DNA of 64,000 nucleotides from Lutispora saccharofermentans (GTDB lineage Bacteria; Bacillota; Clostridia; Lutisporales; Lutisporaceae): positions 1-64,000 of the forward strand of contig NZ_JAJEKE010000013.1 in the NCBI RefSeq assembly GCF_024363565.1. The letters run 5' to 3'. A program made the position numbers and the translations under genes. Positions 29,161 to 36,383 of the stretch are shown here, one piece after another; the first letter of the stretch is position 1; every line of letters begins with the position of its first letter. The notes below the pieces were generated by a model. It made no database searches, was not told the origin of the DNA, and saw only the letters and a program-made list of their open reading frames with translations.

Positions 29161-29415
29161 TATTAGGGGATTCCTTTGGGGTCATAGGTTACGGGGAACA
29201 CGGATTTACACGGAATCTTCCACTACAATGGCTATAAAACCCTGCTTTATTGTTATCCTGAAGGAGGAACGACTGAAGGATCTTTTCGCGTTGGGAAAGA
29301 TTCTTCGCTTACGCTCAGAATGACTGCAACGCTGGGCTTTTACGACATTTTATAAAAATCCTGATCTGTTTTCTCGTGAAAAATTCCGTGTATTTCAGTG
29401 GTTTCCGTCCCCTCA
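29161..29415. repeat. Composite dispersed repeat cluster
   Basis: The order is ggggattcctttggggtc, ggggaacacggatttacacgga, a palindromic gaaggatcttttc...agattcttcg...ctcagaatgac unit at 29253-29324, then ccgtgtatttcagtggtttccgtc. Related pieces occur at 5146, 9877, 46733, 57510 and 59196. Confidence 0.6.
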
Positions 29416-29450
29416 TCCCTTCTGTCGCATTTTCTTACATATGCGCCGGA

Positions 29451-29678
29451 TTACTCGAGGGGCTGTTGATTTTGCTGCTGCTGATTCAGGCTGTTGCTGC
29501 TGTTCAGGTAGTTCAGGCGGTTGTTCAGATACATCAGATGCTTATCCATATCTACCTTCATTTCCTCATATTTTTGTTTTGCGGTCTGATCTTCAGTAGA
29601 CTCGGCCGACATTGAATAAGTGCCCTTTGCAGCCTCTGCTGATGCTATGGCTTTCTTTAAATCGCTTTGCACTGTCAT
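29451..29678 (-). CDS. DUF1657 family small protein
   Basis: This is a 75-residue protein starting MTVQSDLKKAIASAEAAKGTYS, the recognisable signature of DUF1657, a family of small helical proteins found in spore-formers, often near spore-associated genes. It has a heptad-like helical pattern and a Gln/Asn-rich tail (SLNQQQQNQQPLE). The ATG at 29678 has AGGTGA seven bases upstream; an in-frame TTG two codons earlier is too close to that site. It is between the peroxiredoxin gene and spoIIE. The biochemical function is unknown. Confidence 0.85.
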   Translation of the reverse strand: MTVQSDLKKAIASAEAAKGTYSMSAESTEDQTAKQKYEEMKVDMDKHLMYLNNRLNYLNSSNSLNQQQQNQQPLE

Positions 29679-29833
29679 TTTCAATTCACCTCATTTTAAA
29701 ATTGATTTCATTAGATATTCTGCTTATTTAGCAAATTAATATGTAGAACATTTTTTGATTTTTTATGAATAAAATGCATTTTATTAAAAAAAGTCTTTAA
29801 AGTTCTTTCAATGTGGGATTTCCCATGCATAAT

Positions 29834-29865
29834 AAAAAATATCGCAAAACTTGCGATATTTTTTA
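29834..29865. terminator. Terminator of the peroxiredoxin gene
   Basis: A perfect stem (aaaatatcgcaa side, with complement) around a 4-base loop is flanked by A-runs and T-runs, so it can work in both directions. It lies 10 bases past the stop at 29875. Confidence 0.75.
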
Positions 29866-29874
29866 TTGAATCTT

Positions 29875-30333
29875 CTATTTTACGAGAAATTCTAAAATTT
29901 CTGCCGCATTGGTATCAGGCTTTGCTTTCGGAAAAATCTTCATAACCTTTCCGTCTTCATCGATTATATAAGTTGAGCGCACTACGCCCATGCTTGTTTT
30001 GCCATACATTTTTTTCTCCTGCCATACACCATATGCCTGAATTGCCTTGAGCTCCGGGTCCGATAGCAGAATAAAAGGCAACTCATATTTGGCTACAAAG
30101 TTCTGGTGGGATTTTTCACTGTCCTTGCTTATGCCTATGATCACAATATCATTGCTATTGAAGCTGTCATGTGCAGCTTTAAAAGCTTGAGCCTGGCGTG
30201 AGCATCCGGGAGTATTATCCTTAGGATAAAAATACACGACCACCTTTTTGCCTCGAAAATCAGAAAGGCTTACGGCATTGCCATCCTTGTCATTCAATGT
30301 AAAATCAGGCGCTTTTTCTCCAATCTGCAACAT
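29875..30333 (-). CDS. bcp: Thiol peroxidase, Bcp/peroxiredoxin Q family
   Basis: It reduces hydrogen peroxide and organic hydroperoxides in the cytoplasm. The 152-residue protein has the thioredoxin-like fold start (LQIGEKAPDFTLNDKDG) and the peroxidatic Cys44 in YPKDNTPGCS. The resolving cysteine normally found five residues later is missing (the segment reads RQAQA), so it would act as a 1-Cys type and need an external thiol. The ATG has AAGGGAG upstream. It is monocistronic, between the tRNA cluster and the DUF1657 gene, with a terminator after it. Confidence 0.93.
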   Translation of the reverse strand: MLQIGEKAPDFTLNDKDGNAVSLSDFRGKKVVVYFYPKDNTPGCSRQAQAFKAAHDSFNSNDIVIIGISKDSEKSHQNFVAKYELPFILLSDPELKAIQAYGVWQEKKMYGKTSMGVVRSTYIIDEDGKVMKIFPKAKPDTNAAEILEFLVK

Positions 30334-30435
30334 AGCTTTATCTCCCTTACTTCTTTATTAGCAATATTATGGCATTTTTTATACCATACTTCAAGATCAT
30401 GAATCAAAAGAAATCTATACTTCCCTATGAATTAC

Positions 30436-30467
30436 AAAAAGCCTGCAAAGTTATTTGCTTTGCAAGC
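30436..30467 (-). terminator. Terminator of the tRNA cluster
   Basis: A 10-bp stem (gcttgcaaag/ctttgcaggc on the minus strand) followed by TTTTTG lies just after the tRNA-Thr gene, the last of the cluster. Confidence 0.8.
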
Positions 30468-30478
30468 TTTGTTTCAAA

Positions 30479-30554
30479 TGGAGCTGGTGGACGGAATTGA
30501 ACCCCCGACCTGCTGATTACAAGTCAGCTGCTCTACCTGCTGAGCTACACCAGC
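30479..30554 (-). tRNA. tRNA-Thr (anticodon TGT)
   Basis: A complete cloverleaf on the minus strand: acceptor GCTGGTG/CACCAGC, D arm, anticodon loop CTTGTAA, T loop TTCAATT, and an encoded CCA. It reads ACA. Last of five clustered tRNA genes. Confidence 0.95.
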
Positions 30555-30578
30555 GTATTTAAACCATTATAAGCTTTA

Positions 30579-30653
30579 TGGTGACCCATGGGGGAATCGA
30601 ACCCCCGTTACCGCCGTGAGAGGGCGATGTCTTGACCGCTTGACCAATGGGCC
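30579..30653 (-). tRNA. tRNA-Glu (anticodon CTC)
   Basis: The cloverleaf has acceptor GGCCCAT/ATGGGTC, anticodon stem TCGCC/GGCGG with loop CTCTCAC, T loop TTCGATT and encoded CCA. The anticodon is CTC, reading GAG, not the more usual TTC, so a TTC isoacceptor must be encoded elsewhere. Confidence 0.93.
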
Positions 30654-30677
30654 ATATCTTCATGCTTCAAAAATAAA

Positions 30678-30754
30678 TGGTAGCGGCGATTGGATTTGAA
30701 CCAATGACCGTTCGGGTATGAACCGAATGCTCTAGCCAACTGAGCTACGCCGCC
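30678..30754 (-). tRNA. tRNA-Met (anticodon CAT)
   Basis: The cloverleaf has acceptor GGCGGCG/CGCCGCT, anticodon stem TTCGG/CCGAA with loop TTCATAC, and encoded CCA. I call it elongator Met; a CAT tRNA could also be Ile2 (lysidine-modified), which sequence alone does not exclude, though the body resembles elongator Met. Confidence 0.85.
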
Positions 30755-30797
30755 GTTATCTGATTGTAATGCATCATGACAATCATCTTTTAAATTT

Positions 30798-30874
<77 letters not shown>

Positions 30875-30882
30875 ATAAATAC

Positions 30883-30971
30883 TGGTGCCGGAGACCGGAA
30901 TCGAACCGGTACGGTCTTTTAGGACCGCAGGATTTTAAGTCCTGTGCGTCTGCCAGTTCCGCCACTCCGGC
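30883..30971 (-). tRNA. tRNA-Leu (anticodon TAA)
   Basis: An 89-base class II tRNA with a long variable arm (GGTCCTAAAAGACC), acceptor GCCGGAG/CTCCGGC, anticodon loop CTTAAAA and encoded CCA. First of the cluster in transcription order. Confidence 0.95.
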
Positions 30972-31078
30972 CAGCTGCTCGGCTATCACCGTACAGCGAC
31001 AAATATAATTATATATGTTTTATCCCCAATCGTCAACAACAATTTTATGAAATATAAAAAAATCCTGGATTGGAAGCC

Positions 31079-31999
31079 CTAAAAAACTCCGCTGTATTTT
31101 ATTACCATGCCTTCTAGATTATCATTTTCGCTTATGATGATCTCCTCAGCATTCAGCTTTTCCATAATATATTTTGTTATAAAAATACCTGCAGGTATGA
31201 TATCGGCTCTTTCTTTCTGCAAGCCTTTTACAACATATCTTTCTTTAACCGTCATAGCCTTCAAGTTTTCAAAAATTTTGTTTAAAAATTCTCTTGCTAA
31301 TATAGTATTGTGAACTATCTCCCAATCATATACTTTCATTTGATGGAAAATCGAGGCTGCAGTTGTCGCAGTACCGCCAATAGCCACTATTCTGCCTATT
31401 TTCTTGTTTTCCAAAAAAGATAAAGCATCCCCAAACAAAAGATCCAGGTTTTCTTCCAGGGCATTTATATCTGATTGATGGATCGGATTTGTTTTGATAA
31501 ACTTTTCTGTCATCCTTACGGCTCCTGCATTGATGCTGGCAGAATAAAGGATATTATCACCCTCGCCCAGCACCAGTTCGGTGCTTCCGCCTCCCACGTC
31601 CACAACAAGAAGGCTTTCATCCTTCCTGAGACCATAGGATGCTCCAAACATGCCTATCGCTGCTTCCTCTTCTCCATCTAAAACTTTTATGATCAAACCG
31701 GTTTCATTTTTCACCTTTTCCAGGAAATCTTTTCTGTTATCTGCATCTCTTATAGCGCTGGTAGCAACTATTGTGATTCTTTCCGCTCCAAAGTCTTCCG
31801 CTTTTTTCATAAAATATTTGATCGCTTCAATGTTTTTCTGCATTGCTTTTTCGGTAAGCAATCTTGAATGTCCCATATCTTTGCCTATCCTGGTCGTAAT
31901 AACTTCTTTAGTCTTTCGCTTGAAATTACCTCCTACAACCTCACATAGCATCAATCTGATAGAATTAGTCCCCAAATCTATTGCGGCAATTTTACTCAT
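31079..31999 (-). CDS. ppx: Ppx/GppA exopolyphosphatase family protein
   Basis: Ppx/GppA enzymes hydrolyse polyphosphate or pppGpp. The 306-residue protein is the short two-domain ASKHA form. It has phosphate-1 AAIDLGTNSIRLMLCEV (residues 4-20), ATSAIRDADNR near 72-82, phosphate-2 LLVVDVGGGSTELVLG near 124-139 and AIGGTATTAAS near 213-223. There is no C-terminal HD extension. I chose the ATG at 31999, which has AAAGGAGA six bases upstream. The yabR terminator lies just before it. It is an insertion relative to the B. subtilis order between yabR and the tRNA genes. Confidence 0.93.
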   Translation of the reverse strand: MSKIAAIDLGTNSIRLMLCEVVGGNFKRKTKEVITTRIGKDMGHSRLLTEKAMQKNIEAIKYFMKKAEDFGAERITIVATSAIRDADNRKDFLEKVKNETGLIIKVLDGEEEAAIGMFGASYGLRKDESLLVVDVGGGSTELVLGEGDNILYSASINAGAVRMTEKFIKTNPIHQSDINALEENLDLLFGDALSFLENKKIGRIVAIGGTATTAASIFHQMKVYDWEIVHNTILAREFLNKIFENLKAMTVKERYVVKGLQKERADIIPAGIFITKYIMEKLNAEEIIISENDNLEGMVIKYSGVF

Positions 32000-32026
32000 A
32001 TGAATCTCCTTTATGTTAGTTTTTAA

Positions 32027-32057
32027 AAACAATACTGTCAGCATAACTGACAGTATT
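32027..32057 (-). terminator. Terminator of the yabR transcript
   Basis: A perfect stem aatactgtca/tgacagtatt with a 7-base loop is followed on the minus strand by GTTTTTAAAAAC. It separates yabR from ppx. Confidence 0.75.
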
Positions 32058-32072
32058 ATTGATTATATAATT

Positions 32073-32498
32073 TTATCTCTGGGCGATGTCTCCCTTGCGG
32101 CTATAACCGCCGCTTCTCTTTGACTCTCTATTCTTCATAAATTCCTGAAGCCTTTCCTCGCTCTCCTTCATGAATTTTGAAAGCCTATCCTCAAAGCTTC
32201 CGCTTTGGTTTTTCTTAAATTCTTGCTGCCAGTCTATTTCAGCAGGCTTTGTGGACTTTTTAATGGTTTGGGCCTGCTTGATCGACAAATTTATCTTTCC
32301 GTCTCGGTCTATGTTTAATACCTTCACTCTGACCGCTTGTTTTTCCTTTAGATAGCTGTTTATATCTTTTATATACGTATCAGCAATCTCTGAAATGTGG
32401 ACCAGTCCGGTTTTCCCCCCCGATAGTTGAACAAAAGCGCCAAATTTGGTTATGTTGGCTACAATTCCATCAACTATCATACCTTCCTCTATAGGCAT
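32073..32498 (-). CDS. yabR: S1-domain RNA-binding protein YabR
   Basis: The 141-residue protein has one N-terminal S1 (OB-fold) domain, residues 1-73, with the usual GxVxxIxxFGAFVxL and GLVHISEIAD pattern and a final GKINLSIKQ strand. A charged, probably disordered tail of about 65 residues follows, with Arg/Lys/Glu repeats. It resembles B. subtilis YabR and the general stress protein 13 group; such proteins bind RNA or ribosomes, but the exact role is unknown. The ATG has AAAGGAGG upstream. It follows divIC as in B. subtilis. Confidence 0.9.
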   Translation of the reverse strand: MPIEEGMIVDGIVANITKFGAFVQLSGGKTGLVHISEIADTYIKDINSYLKEKQAVRVKVLNIDRDGKINLSIKQAQTIKKSTKPAEIDWQQEFKKNQSGSFEDRLSKFMKESEERLQEFMKNRESKRSGGYSRKGDIAQR

Positions 32499-32580
32499 AC
32501 TGAAAAAATTCCTCCTTTAATTTGCAATGGGTGATAATTAAAAATAATTTCCAGAAGATATTAGAAAAAAATTACTATAA

Positions 32581-32895
32581 CTAATTACCCCCTTCTTGCA
32601 AATTGACATCAGACGAGGACTGATCAACATATACTCTCTCATCGGGCTTAACCAATCCAAGCTGCTCTCGGGCTGCTTTCTCGATATACTCCTTTGTTGA
32701 GGTATCTTTCAGCATGTCCTGCAGCTTTTGATTCTCTTTTTGGGCTGCTTGAATCTTGCCGGATATCTCCTGCTGAGATTTTTTCAGCCTGTATATGGTG
32801 ACTTGCTGGCTGGCAATGGTGAAGGCAGCATAAAGAATAAATATAAACACAAAAAAATTAGTCCATATTATTTTCTTTTTTCTTTTACTCTTCAT
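32581..32895 (-). CDS. divIC: Cell-division protein DivIC/FtsB family
   Basis: This is a 104-residue bitopic protein: a short basic cytoplasmic start (MKSKRKKKIIW), one transmembrane helix (about residues 10-28), then a coiled coil (about 30-70, LKKSQQEISGKIQAAQKENQ region) and a small extracytoplasmic tail with the AREQLGLVKPDERVYVD signature. DivIC acts with FtsL and DivIB at the septum. It begins 21 bases after yabQ in the conserved yabP-yabQ-divIC order and is needed for vegetative division, so it probably also has its own promoter. Confidence 0.92.
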   Translation of the reverse strand: MKSKRKKKIIWTNFFVFIFILYAAFTIASQQVTIYRLKKSQQEISGKIQAAQKENQKLQDMLKDTSTKEYIEKAAREQLGLVKPDERVYVDQSSSDVNLQEGGN

Positions 32896-32916
32896 AATGC
32901 TTATCCTCCAAAATTT

Positions 32917-33450
32917 CTATAGCCGTTTTTCATCCTCTTTATGATTATCCCTTTTAATTATCAGTTTATAATATTTCTTCGCATCTCTCAATAGTTTTTT
33001 AGGCAATAATGCTTTTTTCTTAGTTTTTATTATTTTTGTTTTCAAATATTCCCTTATTATAGAAAAAGGGCGTACAATAAAATACCATAAAAACCTTAAA
33101 GGCAAAATTATCAGACGGCTCCCTCTTTTTACTGCAGCTCTTATGGATTGAAGTATATAGGAAAATAACGCTACTGCTATTTTGCTGATTATTCTTTCAT
33201 ATAAAAAGAAACCGACGACGAAGCCTATAAAGACATAAATCCTCAAATCGCCATAATTGCTGGAGAATATGGCCCATACTGCTATCATAAGGGTCATCAG
33301 CAAAAACAATATATCCCAAAGGGAAGTGATCAACCCTTTTGTTCTGTGGACACCCTTGATCGCCCTGTACATATCATACGCTAGTCCGATTATTATCCCG
33401 CCGTATACAGTAATAGAAAAAACGTAAACTTGAAAATGTACTGTCTCCAT
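32917..33450 (-). CDS. yabQ: Spore cortex biosynthesis protein YabQ
   Basis: YabQ is a membrane protein required for cortex assembly in the mother cell of B. subtilis. The 177-residue protein has about four spans in its first 110 residues (VYVFSITVYGGIIIGLAYD at 8-26 onward) and a very basic C-terminal half (KTKIIKTKKKALLPKK). It lies 30 bases downstream of yabP, with which it would share the SigE-like promoter at 33811-33838. The ATG follows GGAGG with a short spacer. Confidence 0.92.
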   Translation of the reverse strand: METVHFQVYVFSITVYGGIIIGLAYDMYRAIKGVHRTKGLITSLWDILFLLMTLMIAVWAIFSSNYGDLRIYVFIGFVVGFFLYERIISKIAVALFSYILQSIRAAVKRGSRLIILPLRFLWYFIVRPFSIIREYLKTKIIKTKKKALLPKKLLRDAKKYYKLIIKRDNHKEDEKRL

Positions 33451-33480
33451 AGGAAAACCTCCATTACTGCAGCGTACTTT

Positions 33481-33768
33481 TTATTTGAAGAGACTCTTAA
33501 AAAACCCTCTTTCGTTCTTGTATGCTCCCTTTGATTCATATGCTATCGAGTGTACAAGGCCTTTGATCGACACATTTCCATCATTGACATCCAGACTGCT
33601 GATGCGCAAATCCTCGCCCTTTATTACAAGCTCTCCCATTTGTGTGCTCACAATCACATTGCTTTCATCAAAGCTGCCTACATCCGTAACTCCGCTTATA
33701 TTAAGCTTTTCCCTGCTTTCAAGAGTGATATTATGGTGTTTAGCTTTTATGCCTTTAATATCTTCCAT
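33481..33768 (-). CDS. yabP: Sporulation protein YabP
   Basis: YabP is a small protein (95 residues; family about 90-100) required for spore cortex formation and made in the mother cell under SigE. The HNITLESREKLNISGVTDVGSF block (residues 12-33) and the STQMGELVIKGEDLRI block (about 41-56) are characteristic; YqfC is a relative. It is all beta, soluble, with no signal. The ATG has GGGAGG upstream. The next gene is yabQ and the preceding one rqcP, as in B. subtilis. Confidence 0.94.
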   Translation of the reverse strand: MEDIKGIKAKHHNITLESREKLNISGVTDVGSFDESNVIVSTQMGELVIKGEDLRISSLDVNDGNVSIKGLVHSIAYESKGAYKNERGFFKSLFK

Positions 33769-33810
33769 ATATAGACCTCCCGCACCTGCTAAAATAGAGA
33801 ACTTTATTCA

Positions 33811-33838
33811 TTTATATGCGCGATCAACCATAATATGT
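33811..33838 (-). promoter_or_regulatory. SigE-like promoter of yabP-yabQ
   Basis: On the minus strand ACATATT (33832-33838) and CATATAAA (33811-33818) are 13 bases apart, close to the SigE pattern (GHATATT, then CATACAHT). yabP and yabQ are SigE genes in B. subtilis. Confidence 0.55.
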
Positions 33839-33841
33839 GTC

Positions 33842-34087
33842 TTAACCTTCCAAAATCCTGTACATTTCCTTGGCTTCATCCTTGGCTGCTTTTTCGTTTA
33901 TGCTCAGGACTTCCGCTCTTATCCTCCTGTCTCCGAATACAATCTCAATTATATCTCCTATCTTTACCTCCGCTCCGGGCTTTGATATCTTTCCGTTGAG
34001 ATATATCTTATCTCCCTCGCAGGCTTCCTTGGCGACAGTCCTCCTCTTTATCAATCTTGATACTTTAAGAAATTTATCCAATCTCAT
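33842..34087 (-). CDS. rqcP: S4-domain ribosome quality-control protein RqcP
   Basis: The 81-residue protein is a single S4 RNA-binding domain (MRLDKFLKVSRLIKRRTVAKEA at the start, then KIYLNGKISKPGAEVKIGD). It corresponds to B. subtilis YabO, renamed RqcP, which binds stalled 50S subunits and helps RqcH add alanine tails. The length is standard. The ATG has AAGGAGGAG upstream. It lies just before yabP; a foldback MITE now separates it from the HU gene on its upstream side. Confidence 0.92.
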   Translation of the reverse strand: MRLDKFLKVSRLIKRRTVAKEACEGDKIYLNGKISKPGAEVKIGDIIEIVFGDRRIRAEVLSINEKAAKDEAKEMYRILEG

Positions 34088-34108
34088 ATATTCTCCTCCT
34101 TAGAATAG

Positions 34109-34145
34109 AACTCAGAGCTCAGGGTGAATGTATTCCTTTTGGGTC
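34109..34145. repeat. Composite dispersed repeat, short copy
   Basis: aactcagagctcaggg followed by tgtattccttttgggtc is the reverse-orientation form of the units at 46750-46797 and the same orientation as 59196-59259. Confidence 0.55.
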
Positions 34146-34152
34146 TTATTAG

Positions 34153-34384
34153 TTGTGCTGACTGATAAAAGAGTGCATTGTGAAAGGGCTTAGAGTTTGT
34201 TAGCGAAGTATAGGAAAAGTTGCGTCAACTGTTTGAGTCTATATGCTGTTAAATAAGAAAATCTTATAGCCTACTTAAGACTTAACAGCAATGACAAACG
34301 CTCTGTGCGAGTTTTGACGCAACCCTATACAAGCTTACAAACTCTTAGTCCTGAAGCTTTCGCAATCGTTATCAGTCAACACAA
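34153..34384. mobile_element. Foldback MITE, copy 1
   Basis: A 232-base non-coding element with terminal inverted repeats TTGTG(C/T)TGACTGATAA. Behind these, the two halves are imperfect inverted copies of each other for about 100 bases (agagtttgttagcgaagtat against agagtttgtaagcttgtat; gttgcgtcaact against gttgcgtcaaaa). It is flanked by tag on both sides, a possible target duplication. Copy 2 lies at 63579-63809. No transposase is encoded in the window. Confidence 0.75.
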
Positions 34385-34436
34385 TAGATGCATCAATGAG
34401 TTATTGCAGTAAAGCAAAGTCAAGTCTCATTCTACA

Positions 34437-34464
34437 AAAAAATCAGGTCATAGACCTGATTTTG
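34437..34464 (-). terminator. Terminator of the HU gene
   Basis: The stem aaatcaggtc/gacctgattt with a 3-base loop is followed by TTTTTTTG on the minus strand, 25 bases past the HU stop. Confidence 0.85.
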
Positions 34465-34488
34465 CTCTGCGTATGTAATTAAGCGCTT

Positions 34489-34764
34489 TTACTTGTTGAC
34501 AGAATCTTTAAGATCCTTGCCTGGTTTGAATAATGGAGCTTTTGAAGCCGGTATCTTTATTTCTTCTTTTGTTCTTGGGTTTCTGCCTACTCTGGCAGCT
34601 CTTTGCTTAACTTCGAATGTACCAAAACCTACCAACTGCACTTTGTCACCTTTTGCAAGTGATTCTTGTACAGTATCCATGAATGCTTTTAGAGCCTTTT
34701 CAGTATCCTTTTTTGTCAATTCGCATTTTTCAGCCATGCTGGCAATAAGTTCAGCTTTGTTCAT
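34489..34764 (-). CDS. hupB: DNA-binding protein HU
   Basis: HU is a dimeric nucleoid protein that bends DNA. The 91-residue length and the MNKAELIASMAEKCELTKKDTEK start are typical, as are GFGTFEVKQRAARVGRNPRT (about residues 46-65, leading into the DNA-binding arms) and the KAPLFKPGKDLKDSVN end. The ATG has an AGGAGGG ribosome site. It lies between yabN and rqcP, a common clostridial position, and has its own strong terminator, so it is probably highly expressed from its own promoter. Confidence 0.96.
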   Translation of the reverse strand: MNKAELIASMAEKCELTKKDTEKALKAFMDTVQESLAKGDKVQLVGFGTFEVKQRAARVGRNPRTKEEIKIPASKAPLFKPGKDLKDSVNK

Positions 34765-34844
34765 TAAATAACCCTCCTATTATTTTGTTCATGAGTACTA
34801 TAAGCATATTCTCTATTTCTGGCAAAAATCCTTCTTTTTTATGA

Positions 34845-36323
34845 TTAGTTTTTATCAGTTTTAGTAAAATTATGTGTTTTTGCCTTATTCCACAACAAAT
34901 CCATCTCTTCCAACGTCATTTCTTCCATTTTTTTACCTTGAGTCATGGCAATTTCTTCGATATAGCTGAATCTGAGAATGAATTTATTTATGGTCTTTGT
35001 TAAAGCGAGCTCAGGTTGCATTTTAAGAAATCTTGCCACATTTACCACTGCAAAAAGCAAATCACCAATTTCTTCTTCTATTTTGTCTTTTTTTGCAGTT
35101 TTATATACCTCTTTTAATTCCAAAACTTCTTCATCAACCTTTGCCATTGCTCCATCCACATCAGGCCAGTCAAATCCTGTCAAAGCAGCTTTTTCCTGGA
35201 CCTTCCAGCTTCTGGTCAAAGAAGGCATTGCCTTTGGAATAGCTTTCAGAGTATCAGTATAGGTATCCATGCCTTTTTCGTTTCTTTTTGCTGCTTCCCA
35301 GCTCTCTAAGGCACCGCTTTCATCATTGGCCTCGACCTGGCCAAATACATGGGGATGTCTCGAAATCAGTTTGTCTGCTAAAAACGTGATAACATCATGG
35401 ATGTGAAACTCACCGGCCTCCTTCCCAATCTGACAATGAAATACTACTTGGAGAAGCACGTCCCCCAATTCTTCAATCAATTGATCTATATCGTCGCTTT
35501 CTATTGCGTCGATAACTTCATAGCATTCTTCCAAAAGGTAAGGCTTCAGGCTGTTATGGTTTTGTTTTCTGTCCCAGGGGCAGCCTTTGTCTCCTCGGAG
35601 ATATTCCATAAGGTTTATCAAATCATCCATGCTTTTAAACCTTTTGTTCTCTTCCGCAGGGGGTATGTAGATGCTCGTGAGATAATCCACCCATTCTATG
35701 GAATCCAATTGATGAAGTTCAATCCATTCCATTTTTTCCTGTTCTTCGACACCTGCTGCTTTTATTATACATACTTTTTGCTCATCTTTATAATGGTCCA
35801 TTAGTATCAATTTTACTTCCGAACAGACTAATTTGCTGTAAACCTGGGTGATAAGATTGCCGCAATTCATATCCGGCTTCTGCTTATCCAGCCTCAAGGC
35901 GTCAATAATCTTTAAGCCGGAGGAAATATCTATCTTCAATGCGGCAGTCACCGCATCTATAAAGCTCATGGCGCTTTCTACAGCTACATCTACCTTTCCC
36001 TTTGCTTTTGCAAGGATCATCTCCACGCTTTTTTCCGCAGCCAGAGGATGTCCCGGTACTGCATATACTACATTATTGCCCTCTAATGCAATATTTATAA
36101 CCCTATCGCATATGGTTTCATATACTTCCTCAAAAGTATCCGCCGAATCATAAACATCATCGCAGGTAGAAAACTTTATTCCCATGCCGGATATCTTATC
36201 TACCAAAGGATGCTTTTCCGTTCTCAGTATCAGTATCTCCGCATTTTTTATTATATTCTCCGCCTTAAGGGTGAGGCTCTCATAGTCTCCCGGTCCCAGT
36301 CCTATTATTGTTATTTTTCCTAT
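34845..36323 (-). CDS. yabN: YabN: tetrapyrrole-methylase-like plus MazG pyrophosphohydrolase
   Basis: This 492-residue protein joins an N-terminal SAM-dependent methylase-like (CobA/RsmI) domain to a MazG NTP pyrophosphohydrolase. The first codons after the start read GKITIIGLGPGDYESLT, the conserved nucleotide loop. The MazG part has GDKGCPWDRKQNHNSLKPYL (about residue 247) and EECYE, then EELGDVLLQVVFH. The frame between the upstream TAG (36336-36338) and codon 40 has no ATG, GTG or TTG. AGGAGG lies 8 bases before an AUA codon (36321-36323), so I start there; AUU three codons along the leader is the alternative. A start at the TTG (36206) would delete the loop. MazG cleans up abnormal NTPs. 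Confidence 0.85.
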   Translation of the reverse strand: MGKITIIGLGPGDYESLTLKAENIIKNAEILILRTEKHPLVDKISGMGIKFSTCDDVYDSADTFEEVYETICDRVINIALEGNNVVYAVPGHPLAAEKSVEMILAKAKGKVDVAVESAMSFIDAVTAALKIDISSGLKIIDALRLDKQKPDMNCGNLITQVYSKLVCSEVKLILMDHYKDEQKVCIIKAAGVEEQEKMEWIELHQLDSIEWVDYLTSIYIPPAEENKRFKSMDDLINLMEYLRGDKGCPWDRKQNHNSLKPYLLEECYEVIDAIESDDIDQLIEELGDVLLQVVFHCQIGKEAGEFHIHDVITFLADKLISRHPHVFGQVEANDESGALESWEAAKRNEKGMDTYTDTLKAIPKAMPSLTRSWKVQEKAALTGFDWPDVDGAMAKVDEEVLELKEVYKTAKKDKIEEEIGDLLFAVVNVARFLKMQPELALTKTINKFILRFSYIEEIAMTQGKKMEEMTLEEMDLLWNKAKTHNFTKTDKN

Positions 36324-36383
36324 AGTAATCGCCTCCTAATTCAGATATCAGAAGCTAGGGTATTCCTCATTCCTAACTCATAT

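Larger units (their letters stand above)
28935..29450. other. Gene-free region: spoIIE control region and repeats
   Basis: The left part (to about 29100) is the spoIIE promoter region. From 29161 to 29415 is a patchwork of dispersed repeats. No gene is visible on either strand. Confidence 0.6.
34088..34488. other. Gene-free region filled by a repeat and a MITE
   Basis: The stretch between HU and rqcP holds a CTGAGTTCTGAG-type composite repeat (34109-34145), the foldback MITE copy 1 (34153-34384) and the HU terminator (34437-34464). No gene is visible. Confidence 0.6.

Noticed and set aside
36204..36323. Frameshift or truncation at the yabN N-terminus
   Set aside because: The frame is continuous from AUA through the whole protein with a well-placed AGGAGG, so a rare start codon explains it better than a broken gene.
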